NCBI RefSeq assembly: GCF_900129635.1
Contig: NZ_FSRB01000001.1
Location: 5,669,501 to 5,733,500 of the forward strand
Reading direction: 5' to 3'
Origin: Singulisphaera sp. GP187
Lineage (GTDB): Bacteria; Planctomycetota; Planctomycetia; Isosphaerales; Isosphaeraceae
DNA length: 64,000 nucleotides
Shown: in pieces, positions 54,646 to 63,677 of the stretch
Numbering within the stretch: the stretch's first letter is position 1
Layout: each line of letters begins with the position of its first letter
Notes under the pieces: model-generated
What the model was told of the DNA's origin: nothing
Databases searched by the model: none
Seen by the model: the letters and a program-made list of their open reading frames with translations, nothing else
Made by a program: the position numbers and the translations under genes

Positions 54646-54883
54646 TTTCGAGCACCCTCCTTCGAAACGGTCCTTGAACCGTGACAAGAAATGAAAAATG
54701 GGGGCTTTGGGCAAATTGAATAATAAAAAACGGGCGAGATGATGTCAAGAAATTCATTCCCAGATCAGGTAAGACCGTGGGAGGTCGCCACAAAGCCGCA
54801 TGCGTCAAATGTGGCATGCATCATAGTGAGCAGGAGGGCGCTAAAGAGTCTGCGTCGTGTAAGCATTCCGTTGCGTTTAGATT

Positions 54884-54955
54884 GTACTGCCATAAATCTC
54901 GGTCACGCGGCATCCTGCTGGGGTTCGAGCGTGACTTTATGACCCGGTTTCTCCA
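54884..54955. repeat. Left copy of a ~72-bp inverted repeat (IS110 gene end)
   Basis: This stretch is inverted at 56227-56300 with about 90 percent identity by eye. Both contain the same IS110 transposase C-terminus and the sequence after its stop codon, so they are the 3' ends of two related elements facing each other. Confidence 0.75.
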
Positions 54956-55038
54956 CCCGCTTGACGAGTGAGCCGCTCCGGCTCGTGGTGGTCCAGGACG
55001 TCGGCTCCCAGTTCGACATACGTGGTCTGCCGCTTCAG
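54903..55038 (-). pseudogene. C-terminal remnant of an IS110-family transposase
   Basis: The minus strand encodes TTYVELGADVLDHHEPERLTR and, after a small deletion and frame change, KRVEKPGHKVTLEPQQDAA before the stop at 54903. This is the extreme C-terminus of IS110 transposases. The rest is absent. Confidence 0.7.
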
Positions 55039-55282
55039 TTAGTTATGCCGCCCTGTGGCATCCAGAGATCATGAAAGCGGCACGGGTCGACCATGTCATG
55101 AATCGAGTGACTCGACCTCGGATCGGAGGTCGTTGTTCTTTGGTGCTTCGAGCCTGTAGGGCAGTTTGACCCGGACACCGCCACGAACCCGAGATTGTCG
55201 CCCTCACCGGTTGCGGAGCACGCATGAAAGACTGTTGTCCCGTACGATGTCCTCCGACGTGGGGTCGCCTCAGGAGGCGAAC

Positions 55283-56279
55283 ATGGAGACGATCTATCCT
55301 CGCTGTGCCGGACTCGACGTCCAGAAGCTGACCGTCGTGGCGTGTGTGCGACGGGCCGAGCCCGCGAGTCGGTCCAGACCTTCGGCACCATGACCGGCGA
55401 ACTGTTGGCTCTGTTCGACTGGCTGGCCGAACACGGCGTGATGGAATCGACCGGGGGTCTTCTGGAAGCCAATCTTCAAGATCTTGGAGAGGCACTTCGA
55501 GGTGCTTCTGGTCAACCCGCAGCACATCAAGCAGGTCCCGGGGCGTAAGACCGACGTCAAGGACTGCCAGTGGATCGCCCAGTTGCTCCAGCACGGCCTG
55601 TTGCGGGGCAGTTTCGTACCGCCGAAGTCGATCCGCGAGTTGCGCGCCTTGACGAGGCAGCGGAGTCAGTTGGTGGCGGAGAAGGCCGCGGTGGCCAACC
55701 GGATCCAGAAGACTCTGGAGGATGCCAACATCAAGTTCAACTCGGTGGCCTCCGACGTGTTGGGCGTCTCCGGAAGAGCGATGATCCGTGTCCCGATCGC
55801 CGGCCAGGAGGATTCGGACGAACTGGCCGAGTTGGCCCGCCAACGGTTGCGACGGAAGTTGCCCGCGTTCCGGACGGCGTTGCAGGGGCCGATCACCGAA
55901 CATCACCTCTTCATGTTACGGATGTTGATGATCCAGTTGGACCCCCTGGAGGGGCTGATCGCGGGGTTCAGCGCAAGGATCGAGGCCGTGATGCCCCCAT
56001 TTGCCGCGGCGGTGGAGCGACTGACGACGATCCCAGGGGTGGACCAGCGGATGGCGGAGAGTCTCGTCGCCGAGATCGGGAGTGACATGGAGCGATACCC
56101 GAGGGCGGATCACCTGGCCTCGTGGGCGGTGATGAGCCCGGGCAACGATCAGAGCGTCGGGAAACGGCGGAGCGGCCGGACGACCAAAGGCGATCGTTGG
56201 CGGCGCCAGACGCTCACCCAAGTGGCTGGAGAAACCGGGACATAAAGTCACGCTTGAACCCCAGCAGGACGCCGCGTGA
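55283..56279 (+). pseudogene. IS110-family transposase, frameshifted and internally deleted
   Basis: The ATG at 55283 follows AGGAGG and gives METIYPRCAGLDVQKLTVVAC with the first RuvC-like Asp. Frame changes follow near 55350 and 55440-55480, with missing bases around MESTG. The central part is intact in one frame: HIKQVPGRKTDVKDCQWIAQ, the GVSGRAM block, and IPGVDQRMAESLVAEIG with SPGNDQSVGKRRSGRTTKGD. After about 56210 a stretch is deleted, and the C-terminus (KPGHKVTLEPQQDAA) is out of frame. The transposase should be inactive. Confidence 0.85.
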
Positions 56280-56300
56280 CCGAGGTTTTCATGGCAGTAC
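56227..56300. repeat. Right copy of the ~72-bp inverted repeat
   Basis: Inverse partner of 54884-54955, at the 3' end of the plus-strand IS110 pseudogene. Confidence 0.75.
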
Positions 56301-56387
56301 AGAATCCCCTAACGCCGCGAGTCAATTTCGGAGTAACCTGGGGCGTCGAGTCGTTGGCCTGAAGCTTCGCCATTGGGATGCCCGTCA

Positions 56388-57377
56388 ATGCAACTTCGCA
56401 GATCCCTCCGTCCCTGCTCATCAACCCGCCACCTCACTTTCTCGTTTCATGATGTGAGAGGCCGATGGAGGGGCGCCGCCCTTTTGCTTGGTCTCCTCGG
56501 CTTCGCACTGATCGCCCCCCACCGGGTTCCCGGCGTGGAACCAGGTCGAGCCGCGAAGGCCGCCGACCTGGAGCGAACGCTCCGGGCGATCGTCGAACCG
56601 GCCGGCGAGGTGGCGGTGGTTTACACCAACCTTGCCGATGGCGAGCAAGTCTTCATCAAAGGAGATGAGCGAATTCACCCGGCGAGCACCATGAAGGTGC
56701 CGGTCATGATGGAGGTCTTCCGCCAGGCCGAGCTGGGAACGCTTGCCCTTGATGGCGGGATCCGACTCAAAAATGACTTCGTCAGTATCGCTGATGGGAG
56801 CCGGTTCACTCTCGATGTCGCGGAGGACTCCGAGAAGACGCTCTACCGCCACCTGGGGGAGGAGCGACCCGTCCGCGAACTCGTCCGGCTGATGATTACC
56901 GAGAGCAGCAACCTGGCCACGAACCTCTTGATTGAACGCGTGACGGCGCCGCGTGTGTCGGAATTGATGAAGGCGATGGGCGCGGGGGATGTCCGCGTGC
57001 TCCGCGGAGTTGAAGACAACCGCGCCTTTGAACGCGGTCTCAACAACGAGACGACCGCCCGGGGACTGGCGACGATCCTTCAGCAACTGGCCGCGCGTCG
57101 GGTCGTCTCGGTCAAGGCGTCGGAGGAGATGTTGGCCATCCTTCGCGGCCAGAAGTTTAATGAGGGAATTCCGGCGGGCTTGCCCGCGGGCGTACCCGTG
57201 GCTCACAAGACCGGGTCGATCACGGCCATCGCTCACGACGCCGGGGTCATCGAGCCCGCCGGTCGTGCGCCTTATGTCCTGGTCGTGTTGACCCGAGGGA
57301 TCAAGGACTCCGCGAAGGCCCATGAGCTCATCGCGCGGGTTTCTCGCGTGGTATACGAACATACGCTCGGCCAATGA
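56388..57377 (+). CDS. Class A beta-lactamase-like serine hydrolase
   Basis: 329 residues from the ATG at 56388; a GTG at 56454 is another possible start, and no strong ribosome-binding site is seen. A hydrophobic segment (ALLLGLLGFALIAP) follows a basic stretch and suggests export. Active-site motifs are HPASTMKVPVMMEV (Ser100-x-x-Lys103), the SxN-type ITESSNLATNLLIER, and VAHKTGSI (KTG). These fit class A beta-lactamase or a related D-Ala-processing hydrolase. The canonical Glu166 loop was not identified with certainty, so antibiotic hydrolysis is not proven. A strong terminator follows. Confidence 0.85.
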   Translation: MQLRRSLRPCSSTRHLTFSFHDVRGRWRGAALLLGLLGFALIAPHRVPGVEPGRAAKAADLERTLRAIVEPAGEVAVVYTNLADGEQVFIKGDERIHPASTMKVPVMMEVFRQAELGTLALDGGIRLKNDFVSIADGSRFTLDVAEDSEKTLYRHLGEERPVRELVRLMITESSNLATNLLIERVTAPRVSELMKAMGAGDVRVLRGVEDNRAFERGLNNETTARGLATILQQLAARRVVSVKASEEMLAILRGQKFNEGIPAGLPAGVPVAHKTGSITAIAHDAGVIEPAGRAPYVLVVLTRGIKDSAKAHELIARVSRVVYEHTLGQ

Positions 57378-57412
57378 CCTGAGTGTGTGGCTCGGCGTGC
57401 CACCAACGAAAA

Positions 57413-57456
57413 GCGAGGGGGTTTGGCTTGTCCAAATCCCCCTCGCCTTATTTTTT
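57413..57456 (+). terminator. Intrinsic terminator of the class A hydrolase gene
   Basis: GCGAGGGGGTTTGG (57413-57426) pairs with 57433-57446 with one wobble, followed by TTATTTTTT on the plus strand. It lies 36 bp after the stop codon. Confidence 0.85.
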
Positions 57457-57491
57457 CAACTCCGCTGTTCCGCTCCGCTGGGGAGCGAGTG

Positions 57492-57818
57492 TCACCAGCG
57501 GCGGCCGCCACCGCCGTACCAGCCGCGGTTGCCGCCGCGGGGACCGTAATAGGGGCGGGGGCCGAACTGCCGGGAGCCGTAGAAGCCAGGGCGACCGTAG
57601 ACGTAAGGCAAGGGCCTGACGGGAATCGGGCGGTAGACCGGCGTGAGCGGTACGACCGGTGCGTAGCTGGGGTAAGCCGCGTATGGGGTGCCCAGGCCGA
57701 CGCTCACTCCAGGCGTGGTGACGATGAGCTGAGCCTTGGCGTTCTCCGCGCCGGCGGTCACCAGACCACCCAGGGCCACGAGGCTTGTCAGAGTCAGGGT
57801 GCGCAGTCTCGATCGCAT
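57492..57818 (-). CDS. Small secreted Gly/Tyr/Pro-rich protein
   Basis: 108 residues from the ATG at 57818 (GAGGAG upstream). A signal peptide (RTLTLTSLVALGGLVTAG, then AENAKA) precedes a mature part rich in Pro, Tyr and Gly with PYAAYPSYAPVVPLTPVYRP and a C-terminal GGNRGWYGGGGRRW. It resembles low-complexity wall or surface proteins. No family was recognised. It converges with the class A hydrolase gene. Confidence 0.72.
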   Translation of the reverse strand: MRSRLRTLTLTSLVALGGLVTAGAENAKAQLIVTTPGVSVGLGTPYAAYPSYAPVVPLTPVYRPIPVRPLPYVYGRPGFYGSRQFGPRPYYGPRGGNRGWYGGGGRRW

Positions 57819-58108
57819 CGTTCGCTCCTCTGCGAAGGGCCGGAAATCCGTCGGAGTCCGATCCGACAAGAAATCCGGCCGTTGGAACACCAACTTTAGG
57901 GAATCCCTACCTCGGATTTCAAGGTCGGGACGGTCACGGCAAACGCCCAGGGCTCAACCCAGGCAAGGGAAGCGACCTTGGTGCGATTACCATGCCCAAG
58001 TCCCCGACACTGTTCTCTTATTTTGAATACGGTAAAAATGGGACGACTGTGAGGTTTCGTTGTCCGAGAATGAAAAACGAGTCTCTCTCTGTTCAGAAAG
58101 AGAATGAC

Positions 58109-59290
58109 ATGTCAAAGCGGCGTGATTTTTTGCGGGACATCACCCTGGGAATCGCGGCGTACGGGGCCGGTGCGAGTCGTGGGTTGGCGCAAGAGGCGGG
58201 GGACAAGCCGCCGAATTCGTCATCCAGGGGCGGCGAGGGGCCCGCGGTGGTTCGCGCGAGCGAGGCGATTGGCCGAGTGCTTGCTCCGATCCGCGAGCAG
58301 CATCACCTGCCCGGGCTGGTCGGTGGGTTGGTCCAGGGAGGCCGTCTCGAATCGATCGGCGTCGTGGGCGTCCGCAAGGTTGGCTCCCCTACCCTGTTCC
58401 GGGTGAGCGACCAGGTCCATATCGGCTCGGACACGAAGGCGATGACGGCCACGATGATCGGCTCGCTCGTCGATGACGGGAAACTGAGCTGGGGGGCAAC
58501 GATCGGCGAGGTCTTCCCCGCGCGGGCCAAGCAGATCGATCCCGGTTTCCGGGGAGTAACGCTCTGGGATCTCCTGACCCACCGCGCCGGCCTGCCGGCG
58601 AACGGCCCGTGGGGGATGCTTGGGGCGAAGCGATCGACGACCGAGCAGCGGAAAGTGCTCATGGCCGGGATGCTCCAGAGCGCTCCGTTGACCAAACCAG
58701 GAACGAAGTTCGCCTATTCGAACGTCGGCTACGCCTTGGCGGGGCACATGGCCGAGCAGGCGACGGGTCGGTCGTGGGAAATGTTGATGCGGCAGCGGCT
58801 CTTCGAGCCGCTCAAGATGACCTCGGCGGGGTTCGGGCCTCCTGGGACGAAGGGAGAGGTGGACCAGCCTTGGGGCCATGTCGCGAAAGGCGAGAGCTTT
58901 GTACCGCGGCAGGAGGACAATGCCCCGGCGCTGGGACCCGCCGGTACGGTTCACTGCACGGTGGCCGATTGGGCCCAGTTCGCCATCCTTCACATGCGGG
59001 CTGCGCAAGGGAAGCCTCGTCTGCTGAAGGCGGAGACGTTTGAAAAGCTCCAGACCCCACCACCCGGTTCGGAGTACGCCGGAGGCTGGATGATCGTCGA
59101 CCGTCCCTGGGCGGGGGGCCGCGCCCTGACGCATTCGGGAAGCAACACGATGTGGTATGCCACGATCTGGATCGCTCCGAAACGCGATTTCGCGGTCCTG
59201 GTCGCGACCAACGCCGGTGGTGACGGTGTCAGCAAGGCCTGCGACGCGGCGATCACGGCCCTCGTGGAGCTCCATGAGGCCGGCGCCTAA
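58109..59290 (+). CDS. Tat-exported beta-lactamase class C / serine hydrolase family protein
   Basis: 393 residues from the ATG at 58109 (AAGAGA upstream; the frame is open to 57785 but lacks homology). The N-terminus SKRRDFLRDITLG is a Tat-type signal. The penicillin-binding fold has HIGSDTKAMTATM (Ser107-x-x-Lys110), KFAYSNVGYALAG (Tyr-x-Asn) and LTHSGSNTMW in place of KTG. LWDLLTHRAGLP is also typical of this family. Members include esterases, D-aminopeptidases and class C beta-lactamases; the substrate is not clear. It lies just before the palindrome interrupted by the tandem IS4 elements. Confidence 0.87.
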   Translation: MSKRRDFLRDITLGIAAYGAGASRGLAQEAGDKPPNSSSRGGEGPAVVRASEAIGRVLAPIREQHHLPGLVGGLVQGGRLESIGVVGVRKVGSPTLFRVSDQVHIGSDTKAMTATMIGSLVDDGKLSWGATIGEVFPARAKQIDPGFRGVTLWDLLTHRAGLPANGPWGMLGAKRSTTEQRKVLMAGMLQSAPLTKPGTKFAYSNVGYALAGHMAEQATGRSWEMLMRQRLFEPLKMTSAGFGPPGTKGEVDQPWGHVAKGESFVPRQEDNAPALGPAGTVHCTVADWAQFAILHMRAAQGKPRLLKAETFEKLQTPPPGSEYAGGWMIVDRPWAGGRALTHSGSNTMWYATIWIAPKRDFAVLVATNAGGDGVSKACDAAITALVELHEAGA

Positions 59291-59352
59291 GCCGTTGGTC
59301 TCGGTGTGTTTTTTTTGATTTTCTGATGGACTACCGGAGGGACGCAACGGTG

Positions 59353-59363
59353 CTGGGTGCCAC
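59353..59363. repeat. Left fragment of the interrupted palindrome, with target duplication
   Basis: C at 59353 plus TGGGTGCCAC (59354-59363) is the outer end of the palindrome arm. The 10-bp block recurs at 60926-60935 and 62498-62507, next to each IS end, and is the target site duplication. Confidence 0.85.
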
Positions 59364-60925
59364 GCAACGTCGATTACTGATGCCTCATCCTACTGCACTC
59401 ATGTGCTTGTTTAGCAAGGCTTTCTGTTCCTGAGTCAGGGTGTGGAGCACAGGCGGTTTCGGCGGCTTATGCGGTTTGCGACGAGGCCACTTGCGTGTGG
59501 CTTTCGGGCTCTTCTGCTTCCGGCACCCGGCGCGGCAGCCCGCGAGTCGCTTGTGGTAACACTTGGCCTTGGGTTTCACGGCCGCGTCGATCTCCTTGCG
59601 GATCTCGATCAGAACTTTGCGGGGGCTGATCACTGGGCCATCGGTCGCCGACGCCGACGCCGGCCGAAGCGCCAGGTCGGCATGCGCCAGGAGGATCTGC
59701 GTGGCCAGCAGTGACAACTCGGCCTCGCGATGCACCAAGGCCACCGTGCGGCTAGCGAGTTTCAATTTATTGATTATACGCTTGTATGTGCGAAATAGTC
59801 CTTCATTACGCCATCTCCAGCGGTAGAATTTGGCGGCCGTCGCCGCCGACATCCGGGCTGGGTCGAGGACGTCGGTCAGGAGCCAGACGTCGCGTTTGAC
59901 CGACCCCTTACCCTTGCCCTTGGCCGGGATCCGGATCAAGCGGCATTGGATCGGCGCTTCCCCTTTCTTCTGGACATAGTTCGGCCAGTACAAGACAGGG
60001 CCTTCGGTCCAATCCTCCAGGTTCGCCACTTCGAGGGTGTAGAGGTCGACCCGCGACGACATCCGGAACAGGAACGATCGCTTGACACCGAGGATCGCCC
60101 GGACCAGATCGAAGCCCATATAAGCGGCGTCGCAGACGATCAGGGCCTCGGGCGAGAGGGTGGCGAGCAAGTGCCTCAAATGCTCTTGCTCGGCCGCGGT
60201 GCCCGGGCCGAGTCGCCACGACCAAAGCAGTCCCGTGGGCAAGTGGACGAACGCCGTCAGCCAGACGTTGGGGGCCGCGTCGTTCTTGCCGGCCTGCCCG
60301 AGTCCCCGTTCCAACTCGGGGGTGCGGGGGCACTCGATCCGCGAGCCGTCGCAGCCCATCGGCTCGAAGCCGTCGACAATCCGCCGCGACCCCAGTCGGG
60401 CGTGGATCTGTTGCCGAACCCCCGCGGCCAACGCCCTGAGTTGTCGCATGGGGACGCGTCGCATCGCTTTCTGGAAGCCGACGAGGGTCTTTCCCGGGCG
60501 TCTTCGCGACTCATGGCAGGCGACGTAGTATCCCCGGGCCTTCTCAAACCTCTCGGACTCGGAGTCGCCGGTGGCCCAGGTCATGGCGAGCATGACCACG
60601 ACCAGTGGCTGGAGATCCCACCGCGGCGCCGACCGCCTTTGAGGAACAACCCCTCGGGCTTGCTTCCAGACCGTCGGGGTGAGAAACTGTCGGACATAGC
60701 CGATCAACGACTGCGGTTGCTGCAAGCCTTGCAGCGTCCGAGCTGCCTTCATCGCCGTTCTTCCTCAATCCAGGTGAGTGCCGGTTGCTAGCCGCACCCA
60801 TCATGACGAAGAACGGCGATTTTTTGCCCCCCCTTCTCTCGAACGAACCGCAGCCACGGAGCGGCAGTAATTCTCTGGTCCGGTGAGAGTTACATCCGTT
60901 GTTGACGACGCCGAGTTACTGACGT
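59364..60925 (-). mobile_element. IS4-family insertion sequence, copy 1
   Basis: 1562 bp, flanked by TGGGTGCCAC on both sides. The ends show a weak terminal repeat (ACGTCGATTACT at the left, ACGTCAGTAACT on the other strand at the right). It appears identical to copy 2. A 10-bp target duplication fits IS4-family elements. Confidence 0.9.
59385..60752 (-). CDS. IS4-family transposase, copy 1
   Basis: 455 residues. The DDE residues are in GCDGSRIECPR (Asp), LIVCDAAYMGFD (Asp) and YRWRWRNEGLFRTYK, which matches the IS4 signature Y-x2-R-x3-E-x6-K exactly. A Lys/Arg-rich C-terminal tail may bind DNA. The gene is intact. Confidence 0.9.
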   Translation of the reverse strand: MKAARTLQGLQQPQSLIGYVRQFLTPTVWKQARGVVPQRRSAPRWDLQPLVVVMLAMTWATGDSESERFEKARGYYVACHESRRRPGKTLVGFQKAMRRVPMRQLRALAAGVRQQIHARLGSRRIVDGFEPMGCDGSRIECPRTPELERGLGQAGKNDAAPNVWLTAFVHLPTGLLWSWRLGPGTAAEQEHLRHLLATLSPEALIVCDAAYMGFDLVRAILGVKRSFLFRMSSRVDLYTLEVANLEDWTEGPVLYWPNYVQKKGEAPIQCRLIRIPAKGKGKGSVKRDVWLLTDVLDPARMSAATAAKFYRWRWRNEGLFRTYKRIINKLKLASRTVALVHREAELSLLATQILLAHADLALRPASASATDGPVISPRKVLIEIRKEIDAAVKPKAKCYHKRLAGCRAGCRKQKSPKATRKWPRRKPHKPPKPPVLHTLTQEQKALLNKHMSAVG

Positions 60926-60935
60926 TGGGTGCCAC

Positions 60936-62497
60936 GCAACGTCGATTACTGATGCCTCATCCTACTGCACTCATGTGCTTGTTTAGCAAGGCTTTCTGTT
61001 CCTGAGTCAGGGTGTGGAGCACAGGCGGTTTCGGCGGCTTATGCGGTTTGCGACGAGGCCACTTGCGTGTGGCTTTCGGGCTCTTCTGCTTCCGGCACCC
61101 GGCGCGGCAGCCCGCGAGTCGCTTGTGGTAACACTTGGCCTTGGGTTTCACGGCCGCGTCGATCTCCTTGCGGATCTCGATCAGAACTTTGCGGGGGCTG
61201 ATCACTGGGCCATCGGTCGCCGACGCCGACGCCGGCCGAAGCGCCAGGTCGGCATGCGCCAGGAGGATCTGCGTGGCCAGCAGTGACAACTCGGCCTCGC
61301 GATGCACCAAGGCCACCGTGCGGCTAGCGAGTTTCAATTTATTGATTATACGCTTGTATGTGCGAAATAGTCCTTCATTACGCCATCTCCAGCGGTAGAA
61401 TTTGGCGGCCGTCGCCGCCGACATCCGGGCTGGGTCGAGGACGTCGGTCAGGAGCCAGACGTCGCGTTTGACCGACCCCTTACCCTTGCCCTTGGCCGGG
61501 ATCCGGATCAAGCGGCATTGGATCGGCGCTTCCCCTTTCTTCTGGACATAGTTCGGCCAGTACAAGACAGGGCCTTCGGTCCAATCCTCCAGGTTCGCCA
61601 CTTCGAGGGTGTAGAGGTCGACCCGCGACGACATCCGGAACAGGAACGATCGCTTGACACCGAGGATCGCCCGGACCAGATCGAAGCCCATATAAGCGGC
61701 GTCGCAGACGATCAGGGCCTCGGGCGAGAGGGTGGCGAGCAAGTGCCTCAAATGCTCTTGCTCGGCCGCGGTGCCCGGGCCGAGTCGCCACGACCAAAGC
61801 AGTCCCGTGGGCAAGTGGACGAACGCCGTCAGCCAGACGTTGGGGGCCGCGTCGTTCTTGCCGGCCTGCCCGAGTCCCCGTTCCAACTCGGGGGTGCGGG
61901 GGCACTCGATCCGCGAGCCGTCGCAGCCCATCGGCTCGAAGCCGTCGACAATCCGCCGCGACCCCAGTCGGGCGTGGATCTGTTGCCGAACCCCCGCGGC
62001 CAACGCCCTGAGTTGTCGCATGGGGACGCGTCGCATCGCTTTCTGGAAGCCGACGAGGGTCTTTCCCGGGCGTCTTCGCGACTCATGGCAGGCGACGTAG
62101 TATCCCCGGGCCTTCTCAAACCTCTCGGACTCGGAGTCGCCGGTGGCCCAGGTCATGGCGAGCATGACCACGACCAGTGGCTGGAGATCCCACCGCGGCG
62201 CCGACCGCCTTTGAGGAACAACCCCTCGGGCTTGCTTCCAGACCGTCGGGGTGAGAAACTGTCGGACATAGCCGATCAACGACTGCGGTTGCTGCAAGCC
62301 TTGCAGCGTCCGAGCTGCCTTCATCGCCGTTCTTCCTCAATCCAGGTGAGTGCCGGTTGCTAGCCGCACCCATCATGACGAAGAACGGCGATTTTTTGCC
62401 CCCCCTTCTCTCGAACGAACCGCAGCCACGGAGCGGCAGTAATTCTCTGGTCCGGTGAGAGTTACATCCGTTGTTGACGACGCCGAGTTACTGACGT
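60936..62497 (-). mobile_element. IS4-family insertion sequence, copy 2
   Basis: Second 1562-bp copy in direct tandem with copy 1, separated by one TGGGTGCCAC block (60926-60935). The lack of visible differences points to a very recent duplication. Confidence 0.9.
60957..62324 (-). CDS. IS4-family transposase, copy 2
   Basis: Protein identical to that encoded at 59385-60752, with the same DDE and Y-R-E-K motifs. Intact. Confidence 0.9.
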   Translation of the reverse strand: MKAARTLQGLQQPQSLIGYVRQFLTPTVWKQARGVVPQRRSAPRWDLQPLVVVMLAMTWATGDSESERFEKARGYYVACHESRRRPGKTLVGFQKAMRRVPMRQLRALAAGVRQQIHARLGSRRIVDGFEPMGCDGSRIECPRTPELERGLGQAGKNDAAPNVWLTAFVHLPTGLLWSWRLGPGTAAEQEHLRHLLATLSPEALIVCDAAYMGFDLVRAILGVKRSFLFRMSSRVDLYTLEVANLEDWTEGPVLYWPNYVQKKGEAPIQCRLIRIPAKGKGKGSVKRDVWLLTDVLDPARMSAATAAKFYRWRWRNEGLFRTYKRIINKLKLASRTVALVHREAELSLLATQILLAHADLALRPASASATDGPVISPRKVLIEIRKEIDAAVKPKAKCYHKRLAGCRAGCRKQKSPKATRKWPRRKPHKPPKPPVLHTLTQEQKALLNKHMSAVG

Positions 62498-62581
62498 TGG
62501 GTGCCACGGGGTTGTACTCAACCCGTGAGCGATCGCCCAGGTTTTTGGCTCACGGGTTGAGTACAACCCCGTGGCACCCAG
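62498..62581. repeat. Long palindromic element (right part), bidirectional terminator candidate
   Basis: 62498-62530 pairs perfectly with 62548-62580 around a 17-nt loop, and C59353 would extend the stem to 34 bp with G62581 before the IS insertion. It shares blocks with the element at 7201-7275. Both lie between convergent genes, consistent with a two-way terminator or a REP/MITE-like repeat. Confidence 0.85.
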
Positions 62582-62685
62582 GGCTTGCACATCATTCAAT
62601 ATCAAGGAAGACCAGGTCCACCTGCCTGGCAAATGGCTGGGATGGGACAGCCCACTGTGCCGAGCGAGAACCGCCCCCGGAAACG

Positions 62686-62728
62686 AAAAAACCCCGTGCG
62701 CTCGCCGATGAAGGACGAGGACTCGGGG
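62686..62728 (-). terminator. Intrinsic terminator downstream of rpsG
   Basis: In minus-strand sense CCCCG (62728-62724) and CGGGG (62696-62692) close a longer imperfect stem, followed directly by six T residues (62691-62686). It lies about 40 bp after the rpsG stop and would separate rpsL-rpsG transcription from fusA. Confidence 0.65.
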
Positions 62729-62768
62729 CAGTAATTCGTTCGAGCGTCGAACTGCGTGAGGTCTGGTC

Positions 62769-63242
62769 TTACCAGGCGAAGTGGGCGAAGGCCTTGTTGG
62801 CGTCGGCCATGCGGTGGACGTTCTCGCGGCGGGTGATGGCGGCACCGTCGCGGTTGTAGGCGGCGACCAGCTCGTCGGCGAGCTTGATGGCCATCGGGCG
62901 GCCTTTTTTCTCGCGGGCGGCCATCAGGATCCAGCGGATCGAGAGGGTCTGCTGGCGAACCTTGTTGACCTGCATCGGCACCTGGTAGGTGGCACCACCG
63001 ACTCGCTTCGAGCGGACCTCGATGATCGGCTTGACGTTCTCGACGGCGCGGCTGAACACATCGATCGGGTTGTCGTTGGGCAGGCGCCGTTCGATGAGTT
63101 CCATGGCGTTGTAGAACACCTTCTGCGCGACGCTCTTCTTGCCATCGTGCATCAGGCAGTTGATGAACTTGCTGGCCAACTTCGAGCCGAAACGAGGATC
63201 GGGGCGAAGCTGCGCCTTGCTGGCGGTAAACTTGCGGGACAT
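62769..63242 (-). CDS. rpsG: 30S ribosomal protein S7
   Basis: 157 residues. Family blocks are DPRFGSKLASKFINCLMHDG, NPIDVFSRAVENVKPIIEVR and VGGATYQVPMQVNKVRQQTL. The end NVHRMADANKAFAHFAW is typical. S7 nucleates the 3' major 16S domain. It follows rpsL after a 39-bp gap; fusA is missing downstream. Confidence 0.97.
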   Translation of the reverse strand: MSRKFTASKAQLRPDPRFGSKLASKFINCLMHDGKKSVAQKVFYNAMELIERRLPNDNPIDVFSRAVENVKPIIEVRSKRVGGATYQVPMQVNKVRQQTLSIRWILMAAREKKGRPMAIKLADELVAAYNRDGAAITRRENVHRMADANKAFAHFAW

Positions 63243-63281
63243 GCGCGTTCGTCCTGGGGATACCTGAAGGTCGTTTGTGTA

Positions 63282-63677
63282 TTACTTCTTCTTTTTGGCC
63301 GGCGCGGCAGCTTTGGCGGGAGCTCCGTACTTGGAGCGAGCTTGTTTACGATCTGCCACGCCGAGGCTGTCGAGGACGCCGCGGACGATGTGGTAACGGA
63401 CACCCGGCAAGTCGCGAACACGGCCGCCCCGGACCAGCACGATCGAGTGCTCTTGAAGGTTGTGACCTTCGCCGGGGATGTACGCCGTGATTTCTTTGCC
63501 ATTAGAAAGCCGGACGCGCGCCACTTTACGCAACGCCGAGTTCGGCTTCTTGGGGGTCATCGTCTTGACCTGGAGGCAGACCCCGCGCTTGAACGCGCAA
63601 CCTTCGAGCACCGGCGACTTGGTCTTGTAGACCACCGGCCTGCGTGGCTTACGGACGAGCTGGTTGATCGTGGGCAT
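63282..63677 (-). CDS. rpsL: 30S ribosomal protein S12
   Basis: 131 residues from the ATG at 63677 (MPTINQLVRKPRR). It shows TMTPKKPNSALRKVARVRLS, HNLQEHSIVLVRGGRV and RDLPGVRYHIVRG, then an Ala/Lys-rich tail. The lysine of the PKKPNSA loop (Lys43-type) is kept, but the position usually Lys in GGRVKDLPG (Lys87/88) is Arg here. S12 monitors decoding; changes at these positions affect streptomycin response. Confidence 0.97.
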   Translation of the reverse strand: MPTINQLVRKPRRPVVYKTKSPVLEGCAFKRGVCLQVKTMTPKKPNSALRKVARVRLSNGKEITAYIPGEGHNLQEHSIVLVRGGRVRDLPGVRYHIVRGVLDSLGVADRKQARSKYGAPAKAAAPAKKKK

